NCBI RefSeq assembly: GCF_013201625.1
Contig: NZ_CP053839.1
Span: 992,001-1,056,000, forward strand
Length of the DNA stretch: 64,000 nt
Origin: Aliarcobacter lanthieri
Lineage (GTDB): Bacteria; Campylobacterota; Campylobacteria; Campylobacterales; Arcobacteraceae
Direction of reading: 5' to 3'
The notes beneath the pieces were generated by a model, which was not told where the DNA came from, did no database searches, and saw only the letters and a list, made by a program, of their open reading frames with translations. Both the position numbers and the translations under genes were made by a program. This document shows positions 18,497 through 26,339 of this stretch, one piece after another. Every line of letters begins with the position of its first letter. Position 1 is the stretch's first letter.

Positions 18497-18724
18497 TTAG
18501 TCTAAATCTTCTTTACTCTCATGAGATTTAATAGTATTTTCTACTAAAAATCTAATAAGTTCAGTTCTACTTATGTGGATTTTACTACCTATTTTTACAA
18601 CTTCTAATTCATTATTGTAAATTAACTTCTTTGCCATATCACTTTTTATAATCTTCATCTCTTCTATTTCTTTAAGATTAAAGATAACTCCTTGAGGTAT
18701 TAACATATCGTATTTTTCAAACAT
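18497..18724 (-). CDS. excisionase-like small HTH protein
   Basis: This 75-aa protein has a MerR/Xis-type helix-turn-helix pattern (SDMAKKLIYNNELEVVKIGS, then KIHISRTELIRFL). It is paralogous to the protein at 22326-22535, with the same order of motifs. The RBS AGGAG precedes the ATG. It is divergent from the 18871 gene, with the hairpin at 18823-18847 in between. It could direct excision of the element or regulate the module to its right. Confidence 0.65.
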   Translation of the reverse strand: MFEKYDMLIPQGVIFNLKEIEEMKIIKSDMAKKLIYNNELEVVKIGSKIHISRTELIRFLVENTIKSHESKEDLD

Positions 18725-18823
18725 TTTAAACTCCTATGAATATTTTTTCACTAAAGGGGTCTATAAATATTTTTTATAAATTTTTTAATTTCAATTTTTT
18801 TCAATCACATATCATAAGAGTAG

Positions 18824-18847
18824 ACAAGGATAAAAATAAGTCCTTGT
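18824..18847. promoter_or_regulatory. inverted repeat upstream of the 18871 gene
   Basis: ACAAGGA (18824-18830) and TCCTTGT (18841-18847) flank a 10-nt AT spacer, 23 bases before the ATG at 18871 and in a divergent intergenic region. It is an operator candidate for the adjacent HTH protein or an RNA leader hairpin. Confidence 0.4.
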
Positions 18848-18870
18848 AAATAAAAATCTTAGGAGATGAA

Positions 18871-19131
18871 ATGCAAATAGGAAGAAATCTAAAAAAAAGT
18901 AAAGAAAAAAATAGTTTGGTATTAAATATTCCTTCAAATTTAAACCAAAAAGTAATTGATGGCTATAGAGTTAAACTATTCGTAAAAATAAAAGATAGTT
19001 TGGACAAGAAAAAACTATCTTTGGAAAAAGAAGAATTAGAGTTTAAAGAGTGGATAAAAGATAAAACTATTATAGATATAAAAAAACTATCCATAAATAA
19101 TAGTTTTTATACTCCAATTTTAGGAGCTTAA
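18871..19131 (+). CDS. small hypothetical protein
   Basis: This 86-aa protein is not recognised. AGGAGA lies well placed before the ATG. The sequence is Lys-rich and soluble, with LVLNIPSNLNQKVIDGYRVKL early on and a helical charged middle. It is the first gene of a rightward run that continues with the replication/recombination-type genes, so an accessory DNA-metabolism or regulatory role is possible but not shown. Confidence 0.5.
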   Translation: MQIGRNLKKSKEKNSLVLNIPSNLNQKVIDGYRVKLFVKIKDSLDKKKLSLEKEELEFKEWIKDKTIIDIKKLSINNSFYTPILGA

Positions 19132-19132
19132 A

Positions 19133-19216
19133 ATGTCTCCTATGACAATACTATCTGTTGTAATTGCTGTTGCAACTGCAATAAAAGAAGCCTTAAAAGA
19201 TGAAGATGAAAAATAA
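19133..19216 (+). CDS. 27-aa hydrophobic micro-protein
   Basis: The 27-codon frame starts at ATG 19133 with AGGAG 7 bases upstream. It encodes an N-terminal hydrophobic helix (MTILSVVIAVATAIKEA) and a charged tail (LKDEDEK). It starts 1 base after the stop of the preceding gene. The size and shape fit small membrane peptides, including some toxins. The only support is the RBS, the spacing and the composition. Confidence 0.4.
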   Translation: MSPMTILSVVIAVATAIKEALKDEDEK

Positions 19217-19317
19217 GTTCAAAATGTTATGTATTTAAGTTGGTTAATTTAACTACAAAGAGTAATTAAAAGATAAACCTAACAATTTAAAAATCAAAAA
19301 ATAAATAAGGAAAAACC

Positions 19318-20139
19318 ATGTCAAAAAATATAAAACCCCTAACAAATGAAGAGTTAATTAGTGTTGCTCCATCAATCTTTAGTGAAAATCCAATTGAAGG
19401 TGTAAGTGATAAATATGCTTTTGTTCCAACATATAAACTTCTTGATACTTTTAGAGATGCTGGATACTATCCAATAATGGCAAGTGAGAGTAAAGTAAGA
19501 GATGAAGAAAACCAAGGTTATCAAAAACATATAATCCAATTTAGAAGTTTAGAAAATCTTCTTAGACCAAATGCAAAAGATGAATATGAAGATATTGTTT
19601 TAACAAACTCTCATAATAGAACATCTAGCTTTATTGTTGATTTGGCAATCTTTAGAATAGTTTGCTCTAATATGCTTGTTGTTCCATCTAAAAGCTTTGT
19701 TCATACCTCTATTGTTCATGTGGGCTTTACTCAAGAAAAAGTAAAATATGCAATTGAAGAAGTAACTTCTTATATTCCAAAAATAAAAGAGCAAGTGTCA
19801 ATCTTTAAATCAATATATCTAACAAATGCAGAGATGCAAATGTTAGCTAATGCTGCAATAGATATTAGATTTGATACAAATACACACTATATTAAAGCTG
19901 ATGAACTTTTAAAAGTAAACTATGAAGAAGATGAAGTAAATACTCTTTGGAGTACTTATAATAGAATCCAAGAATCAATGATTAGAGGTGGTGTTAAAAT
20001 GAAGAATCTAGTAACTAATAAAAACTTCACTTCAAAAGCTATCAATGGAATTGATGCAACTATTAAATTTAATAAAGAACTCTTTAGTGCAGTTGAACAA
20101 GTTGCACAACTTAAATGTGATGGTTATTTAGTAGCTTAA
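19318..20139 (+). CDS. DUF932 family phage/plasmid-like protein
   Basis: This 273-aa protein has the DUF932 layout: an N-terminal SDKYAFVPTYKLLDTFRDAG, then HIIQFRSLE, a central NSHNRTSSFIVDLAIFRIVC, VGFTQEKV, and a C-terminal NRIQESMIRGG. This family is found in phages, plasmids and integrative elements. It often sits beside recombination genes, as here, and its biochemical function is unknown. AAGGAAA precedes the ATG. The downstream genes are 10 bases and about 100 bases away, forming one module. Confidence 0.8.
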   Translation: MSKNIKPLTNEELISVAPSIFSENPIEGVSDKYAFVPTYKLLDTFRDAGYYPIMASESKVRDEENQGYQKHIIQFRSLENLLRPNAKDEYEDIVLTNSHNRTSSFIVDLAIFRIVCSNMLVVPSKSFVHTSIVHVGFTQEKVKYAIEEVTSYIPKIKEQVSIFKSIYLTNAEMQMLANAAIDIRFDTNTHYIKADELLKVNYEEDEVNTLWSTYNRIQESMIRGGVKMKNLVTNKNFTSKAINGIDATIKFNKELFSAVEQVAQLKCDGYLVA

Positions 20140-20149
20140 AGGATCGTGT

Positions 20150-20761
20150 ATGAGATTAGTAAATTATAAACTTCAAACACAAATGGAAAATTTAAATGAA
20201 AATAGTGATAATAAATACTTTAAAGAGTATTTAAAATCTATTTTAGAAGATCCTAATACCCCTTACTTTCAAAAAGCTGATTATATTGGATTATGCTTAC
20301 AAGAGATAAATTCAAAAGTAGAGTATATAGCTAATGATATAAAAGAGCTACAAGCTTATAAAAAGAGACTTCAAACTGCACTAACTCTAGCAAAAGAGTT
20401 AGTTGCAGATGTTTTAATTCAAAATGGTGTAGATAGAGTTGATGGAAATGTAATATCTTCAATAACTTTATTATCCGAATCAATAACTACTAAAAAAGAG
20501 ATTGTTGTTCTTGATGAAAATGCTGTTATGACTTTGGGATATGTAAAGTTTGAACCAGATATTGAAGCAATAAAAGTAGCACTAGAAACCCCAAAAGGTA
20601 AAAAAGAGTTAAAAGATATTGTAACTCTTATTACAGAAACTTCAATAAATAAAGCAAAAGTTAAAGTAAATGCTAAAAAGAAGAGTTTATCTAATGAAGC
20701 TATAACTATTGAGCTTCTAAGTAATGATATAGATGATGACTCTTTAAAAGATGTTGCTTAA
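20150..20761 (+). CDS. Gp157-like phage protein
   Basis: This 203-aa protein has a central coiled coil (EINSKVEYIANDIKELQAYK) followed by a segment ending in MTLGYVKFEPDIEAIKVALE. The coiled coil plus C-terminal basic strand pattern matches the siphovirus Gp157 family seen beside annealing proteins and single-strand-binding functions. It lies 10 bases after the DUF932 gene with AAAGGA upstream. The family call is by eye. Confidence 0.6.
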   Translation: MRLVNYKLQTQMENLNENSDNKYFKEYLKSILEDPNTPYFQKADYIGLCLQEINSKVEYIANDIKELQAYKKRLQTALTLAKELVADVLIQNGVDRVDGNVISSITLLSESITTKKEIVVLDENAVMTLGYVKFEPDIEAIKVALETPKGKKELKDIVTLITETSINKAKVKVNAKKKSLSNEAITIELLSNDIDDDSLKDVA

Positions 20762-20859
20762 GTAATATTCCCATCAAATAAGCAATAACTAAAAACTTTA
20801 ATTATTTTCAAAAATACATAAATAAAAATCAATAAAAAAAATATATAAAGGAGAATAAA

Positions 20860-21582
20860 ATGTTCACAAAAGAACAAATAGAGTCTTTAAATAAAGAACT
20901 CGATAGTAAAAGAGTTAAAAATAGAAGTAAAGGAAATATCAATCTTTCATATTTAGAAGGGTTTGATATATTTGAAACTGCAAACTCTATATTTGGGTTT
21001 GGTAATTGGAGTTATACAATTACTAAATTAGAACAAGTAAGCCAAGAGTATAATCAAAATGAAAATGTTGTTTTATGCTATAAGGCAATAGTAAATTTAA
21101 AAGTTTATAACCAAACTCATACAACTTTTATAGAAAAAGAAGATGTAGGCTTTGGTACAGGAATTTCTAAAACTTTAGCAGATGCAAATGAATCAGCCTC
21201 AAAAGAAGCTGTAACAGATGCAATTAAAAGAGCTTTTAGAAGCTTTGGTAATCAGTTTGGGAACTCTTTGTACGATAAAAGTAGAAATTTAAATCAAATT
21301 GATACATCATCTACTTATCAACAAGAATCAAACCATAATCAAAACCAACAAAGAAATAATCAATACTCTCATCCAAATATAAAACAAAATCAATCAACTT
21401 CATTTAATCAATATGAGTATCAATCACTTTATAATCTTGGATTAAATCTTGTTGAACAAAATGGATTTTTAATTGTAACAGGTGATGATATATACTCTAA
21501 GAAAGATTCAATTAAAGCTTGTGGATTTAGATTTGATAGTAAATCAAAGAGTTGGTATAAAACCATAGAAAATGTTGCTTAA
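20860..21582 (+). CDS. Rad52-family single-strand annealing protein
   Basis: This is a 240-aa protein. The N-terminal core (1-145) has Rad52/Rad22 features: LSYLEGFDIFETANSIFGFG, the strand EDVGFGTGIS, and the helix SASKEAVTDAIKRAFRSFG. A Gln/Asn-rich linker (about 148-190) leads to a small C-terminal domain (about 195-240) with LIVTGDDIYSKKDSIKACGF and WYK, similar to DUF5710-type modules. Such proteins anneal single strands in phage and plasmid recombination. AAGGAG precedes the ATG. Confidence 0.85.
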   Translation: MFTKEQIESLNKELDSKRVKNRSKGNINLSYLEGFDIFETANSIFGFGNWSYTITKLEQVSQEYNQNENVVLCYKAIVNLKVYNQTHTTFIEKEDVGFGTGISKTLADANESASKEAVTDAIKRAFRSFGNQFGNSLYDKSRNLNQIDTSSTYQQESNHNQNQQRNNQYSHPNIKQNQSTSFNQYEYQSLYNLGLNLVEQNGFLIVTGDDIYSKKDSIKACGFRFDSKSKSWYKTIENVA

Positions 21583-21594
21583 AGTGGAGCTTCT

Positions 21595-21822
21595 ATGAAA
21601 AACTATATATTTTACACTCAAGAGGGATTTACATACGATAAGTCCCATAAGTTTACACATAATATGCAACTGTTAGGAACTGGAAAAGGAAATGCTATTG
21701 AAGAAGCATTTAAGAATTTCAAAGATGAACAATCTTATTTATTACATCAAGATTATGACAAAGTAATAGCTGTACAAATAGTTTCTAGTTCAATAATGAA
21801 TTTAAGATTAAAAGGAATATAG
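21595..21822 (+). CDS. small hypothetical protein
   Basis: This 75-aa protein is not recognised. It has a compact alpha/beta pattern: YIFYTQEGFTYD, a helix IEEAFKNFKDEQSYL, and a strand VIAVQIVSSS. There is no signal. It lies 12 bases after the Rad52-family gene, and its stop directly abuts the next start. It is part of the phage-like module. Confidence 0.55.
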   Translation: MKNYIFYTQEGFTYDKSHKFTHNMQLLGTGKGNAIEEAFKNFKDEQSYLLHQDYDKVIAVQIVSSSIMNLRLKGI

Positions 21823-22152
21823 ATGCATAATAGTAAATTACTAACAGAAGAACAACTTCAAACAATTCCAGAATTATATGCTTCAATAACTCTAAAAGAC
21901 CCAATATGTAGATTTAAAATATTTTTACCAAACTCAAACTGGACTTGGTACATAATAGAAATTGATAAATCAGATAATAACACTTGTTATGGTTTAGTAG
22001 ATGGCTTTGAAACAGAACTTGGATATTTTTCATTGGGTGAACTTGAAAGTATAAAGGATAGCTTTGGATTAGGTGTTGAACTTGATAGTAGCTTTAAACC
22101 TACAAAATTATCAAAAATCAAACAAGAACTAAAATATAGTAAAGGATCTTAA
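21823..22152 (+). CDS. DUF2958 family protein
   Basis: This 109-aa protein has the full DUF2958 pattern: LLTEEQLQTIPELYAS, FLPNSNWTWYIIEIDKSD, CYGLVDGFETELGYFSLGEL, and GLGVELDSSF. The family is carried by plasmids, phages and integrative elements, and its function is unknown. It starts right after the stop of the 75-aa gene. Confidence 0.85.
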   Translation: MHNSKLLTEEQLQTIPELYASITLKDPICRFKIFLPNSNWTWYIIEIDKSDNNTCYGLVDGFETELGYFSLGELESIKDSFGLGVELDSSFKPTKLSKIKQELKYSKGS

Positions 22153-22153
22153 A

Positions 22154-22315
22154 ATGTTGGCATTTGACTACTACATAATCAAAGAGAGCAAAAACAGGTT
22201 CAAAGATTGGACAAAAGCAGGATTAGAATACTTGCAAAAAGAGTATAAAAAACTCCAAGATGAAAAAGAGAGAAAACGAATCAAAAAGATTTTAGAGGGT
22301 TTAAATAGAAAATAA
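22154..22315 (+). CDS. 53-aa basic hypothetical protein
   Basis: The 53-codon frame has AAAGGA upstream of ATG 22154. It starts 1 base after the DUF2958 stop and ends 10 bases before the next start. It is strongly basic and helical: KNRFKDWTKAGLEYLQKEYK, then KERKRIKKILEG. It could be a small DNA- or RNA-binding protein. The family is not recognised. Confidence 0.55.
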   Translation: MLAFDYYIIKESKNRFKDWTKAGLEYLQKEYKKLQDEKERKRIKKILEGLNRK

Positions 22316-22325
22316 AGGATCTAAA

Positions 22326-22535
22326 ATGAATACAAATTATAATTTGCTACTTCCAAATAAAGTACTTTTTAATCTCAAAGATATAGAAGATTTAGGGGTT
22401 ATAAAAATAGATATGGCAAAAAAGCTTGTCTATAATGGAGTTTTAGAAGTAGTTAAAATTGGAAATAAAATTCATATTTCAAGAGATGAATTAATTAAGT
22501 ATTTAGAAACAAATACATCAAAAAATATAGCCTAG
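22326..22535 (+). CDS. excisionase-like small HTH protein
   Basis: This 69-aa protein is paralogous to 18497-18724. It has VLFNLKDIEDLGVIKIDMAK, LVYNGVLEVVKIGNKIHISR, and DELIKYL. It fits the MerR/Xis-type HTH used by excisionases. It is the last gene of the phage-like module and overlaps the terminator hairpin at 22524-22558. Confidence 0.65.
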   Translation: MNTNYNLLLPNKVLFNLKDIEDLGVIKIDMAKKLVYNGVLEVVKIGNKIHISRDELIKYLETNTSKNIA

Positions 22536-22558
22536 ACCTATTTGTTTTAGGCTATATT
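22524..22558 (+). terminator. rho-independent terminator of the phage-like module
   Basis: AATATAGCCTA (22524-22534) pairs with TAGGCTATATT (22548-22558), giving an 11-bp stem and a 13-nt loop. GAATTCTTTTATTTTT follows. It overlaps the stop codon of the small HTH gene. Confidence 0.8.
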
Positions 22559-22898
22559 GAATTCTTTTATTTTTTCCATAACTTTGTATATCACATATAA
22601 ATCAAAAATATTCACAAAACCTCTAAATCTAATAATCTGTATATACAGTTATATAAGGATTTTATAAAACAATAATTTAGGTTTTAATGTTATAAATTAA
22701 TTATATTATATATAAGATAAAGATAATAGAAGAAGAGTATAAAGCTACTATAGAAGTAGAAGATAGATAGTCTTAGTAAGATGATTAGACTATAGATCTA
22801 GATTATATAGATAGTTAAAATATAAGAATAGATTATTGATGTTATAAAAAGATTTGTATACATACCTTTATATGAAATAAAAATATAAAGGATAGAAA
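22559..22898. other. intergenic region with palindromes before the YfjJ-like gene
   Basis: No gene is visible in 340 bases. It holds the 12-bp palindrome CTGTATATACAG (22637-22648) and an inverted repeat ATAGTCT (22767-22773) / AGACTAT (22787-22793). A purine-rich stretch with repeated TAGAAGTAGAAGATAGATAG-like words lies around 22725-22770. Because it precedes a gene with HUH-like motifs, it is a candidate origin, nick site or operator region. That is inference. Confidence 0.4.
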
Positions 22899-23495
22899 AT
22901 GCTTAACAGTAACAACAAAAAAACTAATAATAGGTTAGATAGCACAAAAAAATATATAGATGATTTATCTAAAAATTACTCTAAGTTAAATATCGTAAGA
23001 GTAGATTTAAGCTATACAAAAAAAGATAGTAAAAAAGTAACTTTTGAAGATGCAAGTAAAGATTTAAATAAAATGTTAAATAATAGAAGAGGTAAATCAT
23101 CTGTATTTGGTGAAATGGTTGGGTATATAGCAAAAAAAGAAGTAGGAGAAGATAAAGGAGTTCATATTCATGCTGCAATTATTTACGATGGTAATAAAGT
23201 AAGAGAAGATATCACAAAAGCAGAACAAATAGGAGAGTATTGGAAAAATAATATTACAAAAGGTAAAGGATTATTTCATAACTGTAGTAAAAATGAATAT
23301 AAAAATAAAGGTGTAGGTATTTTAGACCATAGAGATAAAGAAAAGAGGAATACACTTGATGAGAATGTTTTACCTTACTTATGCAAAGATGAACAAAATG
23401 AAAATACTTTAAAAACCAATAGTAAAGATAGAATATTTACAAGAGGTATAGTAAAAAAGACAAAAAGTAATGCAGGAAGACCTAGAAATAAATAA
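22899..23495 (+). CDS. YagK/YfjJ-type (inovirus Gp2-like) protein with HUH-like motifs
   Basis: This is a 198-aa protein. It has NIVRVDLSYTK near 31, FGEMVGYIAKKEVG near 70, and the HUH-like GVHIHAAI with His89 and His91. EYWKNNIT follows, then LPYLCKDEQ with Tyr160 and Lys163 in a YxxK arrangement, then RIFTRG. The order fits the YagK/YfjJ C-terminal family related to inovirus Gp2 replication proteins. AAAGGA precedes the ATG. Nicking or replication initiation is suggested by the motifs, not shown. The Lys/Arg-rich tail may bind nucleic acid. Confidence 0.65.
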   Translation: MLNSNNKKTNNRLDSTKKYIDDLSKNYSKLNIVRVDLSYTKKDSKKVTFEDASKDLNKMLNNRRGKSSVFGEMVGYIAKKEVGEDKGVHIHAAIIYDGNKVREDITKAEQIGEYWKNNITKGKGLFHNCSKNEYKNKGVGILDHRDKEKRNTLDENVLPYLCKDEQNENTLKTNSKDRIFTRGIVKKTKSNAGRPRNK

Positions 23496-23585
23496 TTAAA
23501 TATTTTTTTATTTTAATTACTATATATTAAATAAATTTAAGTAAAATAGATAAAAATTATATTTTAATAGGGATGTATTATCATT

Positions 23586-23750
23586 ATGTCGCAAGAATCA
23601 AGCATTAAGTGTCCAAATTGTGGTGAATTAATAGATGTTAATGAAATACTTTATCATCAACTAGAAAATGAGTTTAAACAAAAACTCCAAAAAGAAATAC
23701 TTAAAAAACAAAGTGAATCAACAGTACTTATTAAAAAGAGTTATAACTAA
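23586..23750 (+). pseudogene. 5' stub of a DUF2130-type zinc-ribbon gene
   Basis: A 54-codon frame begins with SSIKCPNCGELIDVNEILYH and QLENEFKQKLQKEI. This is the standard start of DUF2130 proteins, which are normally several hundred residues long. Here it stops after KSYN with no continuation downstream. It is most likely the remnant of a deletion that brought the hsdM promoter region next to it. A functional 54-aa zinc-ribbon peptide cannot be excluded. Confidence 0.65.
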
Positions 23751-23903
23751 GTATTTCAAAAGTTTACAAGAGTAGTTTATGAAATTTATTAAGTATAAGA
23801 AGATTATTATATAAAGTATTTCTGATAATTTTTAATCTTAATTTTACAAGAGTATAACAACAAAAAAGGTAAAATATTATAATTAATAATTAACGGGATT
23901 TTT

Positions 23904-26339
23904 ATGGCAATCAAAAAAACAGAACTATATAGCTCATTATGGGCAAGTGCAGATGAACTAAGAGGTGGAATGGATGCAAGTGAGTATAAAAACTATGTAC
24001 TTACTTTGTTATTTATGAAATATGTATCAGATAAAAAAGATGATGCTAATAGTCTTATTGATGTTCCTAAAGGTGTTAGTTTTGAAGATATGATAGCCTT
24101 AGATGGTGATAAAGAAATTGGTGATAAAATAAATAAGATTATCGCTAAACTTGCAGAAGAAAATGACTTAAAAGGTGTGATTGATACCGCAGATTTCAAT
24201 GATAGCACAAAACTTGGTAGTGGTAAACAAATGGTTGATACATTATCAAAACTTATCAAGATTTTTGATAATCTTAATCTTACATCAAACACAGCAGAGG
24301 GAGATGATTTACTTGGCGATGCTTATGAATATCTTATGCGACACTTTGCGACAGAATCAGGAAAAAGTAAAGGTCAGTTTTATACTCCATCAGAAGTTTC
24401 TACAATCCTACCTCAAATTATAGGTATAGATGAAAATACAACTCCAAGACAAACTATCTATGACCCAACTTGTGGAAGTGGTTCACTACTTTTAAAAGCT
24501 TCATCATTAGCTCCAAATGGTCTTAGTATCTATGGACAAGAAAAAGAGGTATCTACAACTGCACTTTGTAAAATGAATATGATTTTACATAATAATGCTA
24601 GTGCAGTTATTGCTCCTGGTGGTCAAAGTACTCTTGCAAATCCATTTTTTGAAGATGAACCAAATGTAAAACTTACAACTTTTGACTTTGTAGTAGCTAA
24701 TCCTCCTTTTTCACTAAAAGCTTGGACAAATGGAGTGGAAAGTCCTGATAAATACTCAAGATTTGAAGGTTTTGTAACACCTCCTGAAAAAAATGGTGAC
24801 TATGCTTTTTTACTTCATATTTGTAAATCTATGAAATCAGATGGAAAGGGTGCTGTTATTCTTCCTCATGGTGTTTTATTTAGAGGAAATGCAGAAGGAG
24901 TTATTAGAGAAAAGCTTATTAGAAAAGGTTGGATAAAAGGAATCATTGGACTACCTGCAAACCTTTTTTATGGTACAGGAATTCCTGCTTGTATTATAGT
25001 TCTTGATAAAGAAAATGCTCAAAATAGAACGGGAATTTTTATGATAGATGCCTCAAAAGGCTTTAAAAAAGATGGAAATAAAAATAGACTTAGAAGTCAA
25101 GATGTACATAAAATCGTAGATACGTTTAATAAAACTCTTGAAATAAAAAAATACTCTAAAATGGTAACTCTAAGAGATATTGAACTAAATGAATATAACC
25201 TAAATATTCCAAGATATATAGATAGTAGTGAAAGTGAAGATATACAAGATTTATATGCCCACTTAAACGGTGGAATACCAAATGTTGATATTGAAAATCT
25301 AAAAGAGTATTGGGATGTATTTAAAACTTTAAAATCAGAACTATTTGAACCAAGTGTTAAAGATGGATATTCAAATGCAAAGATAGAATCAAATGAAATA
25401 AAAAGCTTTATTTTAAATCATGATGAATTTAAAAAGTTTAGTAATGATGTATTTGATTTATATAAAAAATGGGATTATTCTGAAAGATTTTGTAATTTAG
25501 ATATTGGTTTTAAACCAAAAGAGTTAATCTATGAAATAAGTGAATCAATGCTTGAAAAATTTAAAGATGTAAAACTTATAAGTAAATATGATATTTACCA
25601 AATACTTATGGATTATTGGGCTGAAACTATGCAAGATGATTGTTATTTGATTTCTCAAGGTGGTTGGGATATTGGCTCAAACTTAAGAGAACTAATCCCT
25701 TCAAAAGACAAAAATGATAAAAATGTATATAAAGAGGCTCACGATTTTGAGTTTAATAAAATTAGATATGTAGCAGATTTAATACCTCCAAAACTTTTGA
25801 TAAATAGATATTTCCAAGAAGAACAAAAAGCTATTGATGAACTTCAATCAAAACTAGATAGTGCTTCAAGTGAACTTGAAAACTACATAGAAGAAAATAG
25901 TGGAGAAGAGGGGCTTCTTGAAGAGGCTAAAAATGATAAAGGAAATATCAGTAAAAAATCTATTGATGATAGACTAAAAAACACAAAAGATAAAGATGAA
26001 ATTAAAGCTTTAAAAGAGTGTAAAAAACTAATTGAACTTGAAGCAAAAGCAAAAATAGAATTAAGAATTGCAGTTGATAAACTAACTCTTGCAGTATTTA
26101 AAAAATATCCAACATTAAAAATAGAAGATATAAAAGAGATAGTAATAGAGGATAAATGGTTAAAACATATCAGTAACCAAATAAAAGAAGAGATAAATCG
26201 AGTAACTACAAGTTTGGCAAATAGAATCAAAATTTTAGAAGATAGATATAAAGAACCACTAAAAACTATCGAAAATGACGTAAATATTTTAAGTAAAAAA
26301 GTGGAAGAACATCTAAAAGCTATGGCGCTTTCATGGTAA
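23904..26339 (+). CDS. hsdM: type I restriction-modification system, DNA methyltransferase subunit
   Basis: This is an 811-aa protein. It has an N-terminal HsdM helical domain (about 5-150) and an N6-adenine methyltransferase domain with SAM motif DPTCGSGSLLL (about 190) and catalytic NPPF in VVANPPFSLKAW (about 263-266). Beyond about 480 it has a long extra region, with coiled coil at about 640-740. That makes it some 300 residues longer than typical HsdM, as in some Campylobacter-type loci. It is the first gene of an eight-gene operon in which every junction overlaps. Its end overlaps hsdS by 7 bases. The RBS is weak. Confidence 0.95.
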   Translation: MAIKKTELYSSLWASADELRGGMDASEYKNYVLTLLFMKYVSDKKDDANSLIDVPKGVSFEDMIALDGDKEIGDKINKIIAKLAEENDLKGVIDTADFNDSTKLGSGKQMVDTLSKLIKIFDNLNLTSNTAEGDDLLGDAYEYLMRHFATESGKSKGQFYTPSEVSTILPQIIGIDENTTPRQTIYDPTCGSGSLLLKASSLAPNGLSIYGQEKEVSTTALCKMNMILHNNASAVIAPGGQSTLANPFFEDEPNVKLTTFDFVVANPPFSLKAWTNGVESPDKYSRFEGFVTPPEKNGDYAFLLHICKSMKSDGKGAVILPHGVLFRGNAEGVIREKLIRKGWIKGIIGLPANLFYGTGIPACIIVLDKENAQNRTGIFMIDASKGFKKDGNKNRLRSQDVHKIVDTFNKTLEIKKYSKMVTLRDIELNEYNLNIPRYIDSSESEDIQDLYAHLNGGIPNVDIENLKEYWDVFKTLKSELFEPSVKDGYSNAKIESNEIKSFILNHDEFKKFSNDVFDLYKKWDYSERFCNLDIGFKPKELIYEISESMLEKFKDVKLISKYDIYQILMDYWAETMQDDCYLISQGGWDIGSNLRELIPSKDKNDKNVYKEAHDFEFNKIRYVADLIPPKLLINRYFQEEQKAIDELQSKLDSASSELENYIEENSGEEGLLEEAKNDKGNISKKSIDDRLKNTKDKDEIKALKECKKLIELEAKAKIELRIAVDKLTLAVFKKYPTLKIEDIKEIVIEDKWLKHISNQIKEEINRVTTSLANRIKILEDRYKEPLKTIENDVNILSKKVEEHLKAMALSW

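Noticed and set aside
22981-23178. Minus-strand 65-aa frame in the YfjJ-like gene
   Set aside because: Leu/Tyr-rich antisense shadow without RBS.
24181-24423. 80-aa frame inside hsdM
   Set aside because: Alternate-frame shadow; hsdM is intact across it.
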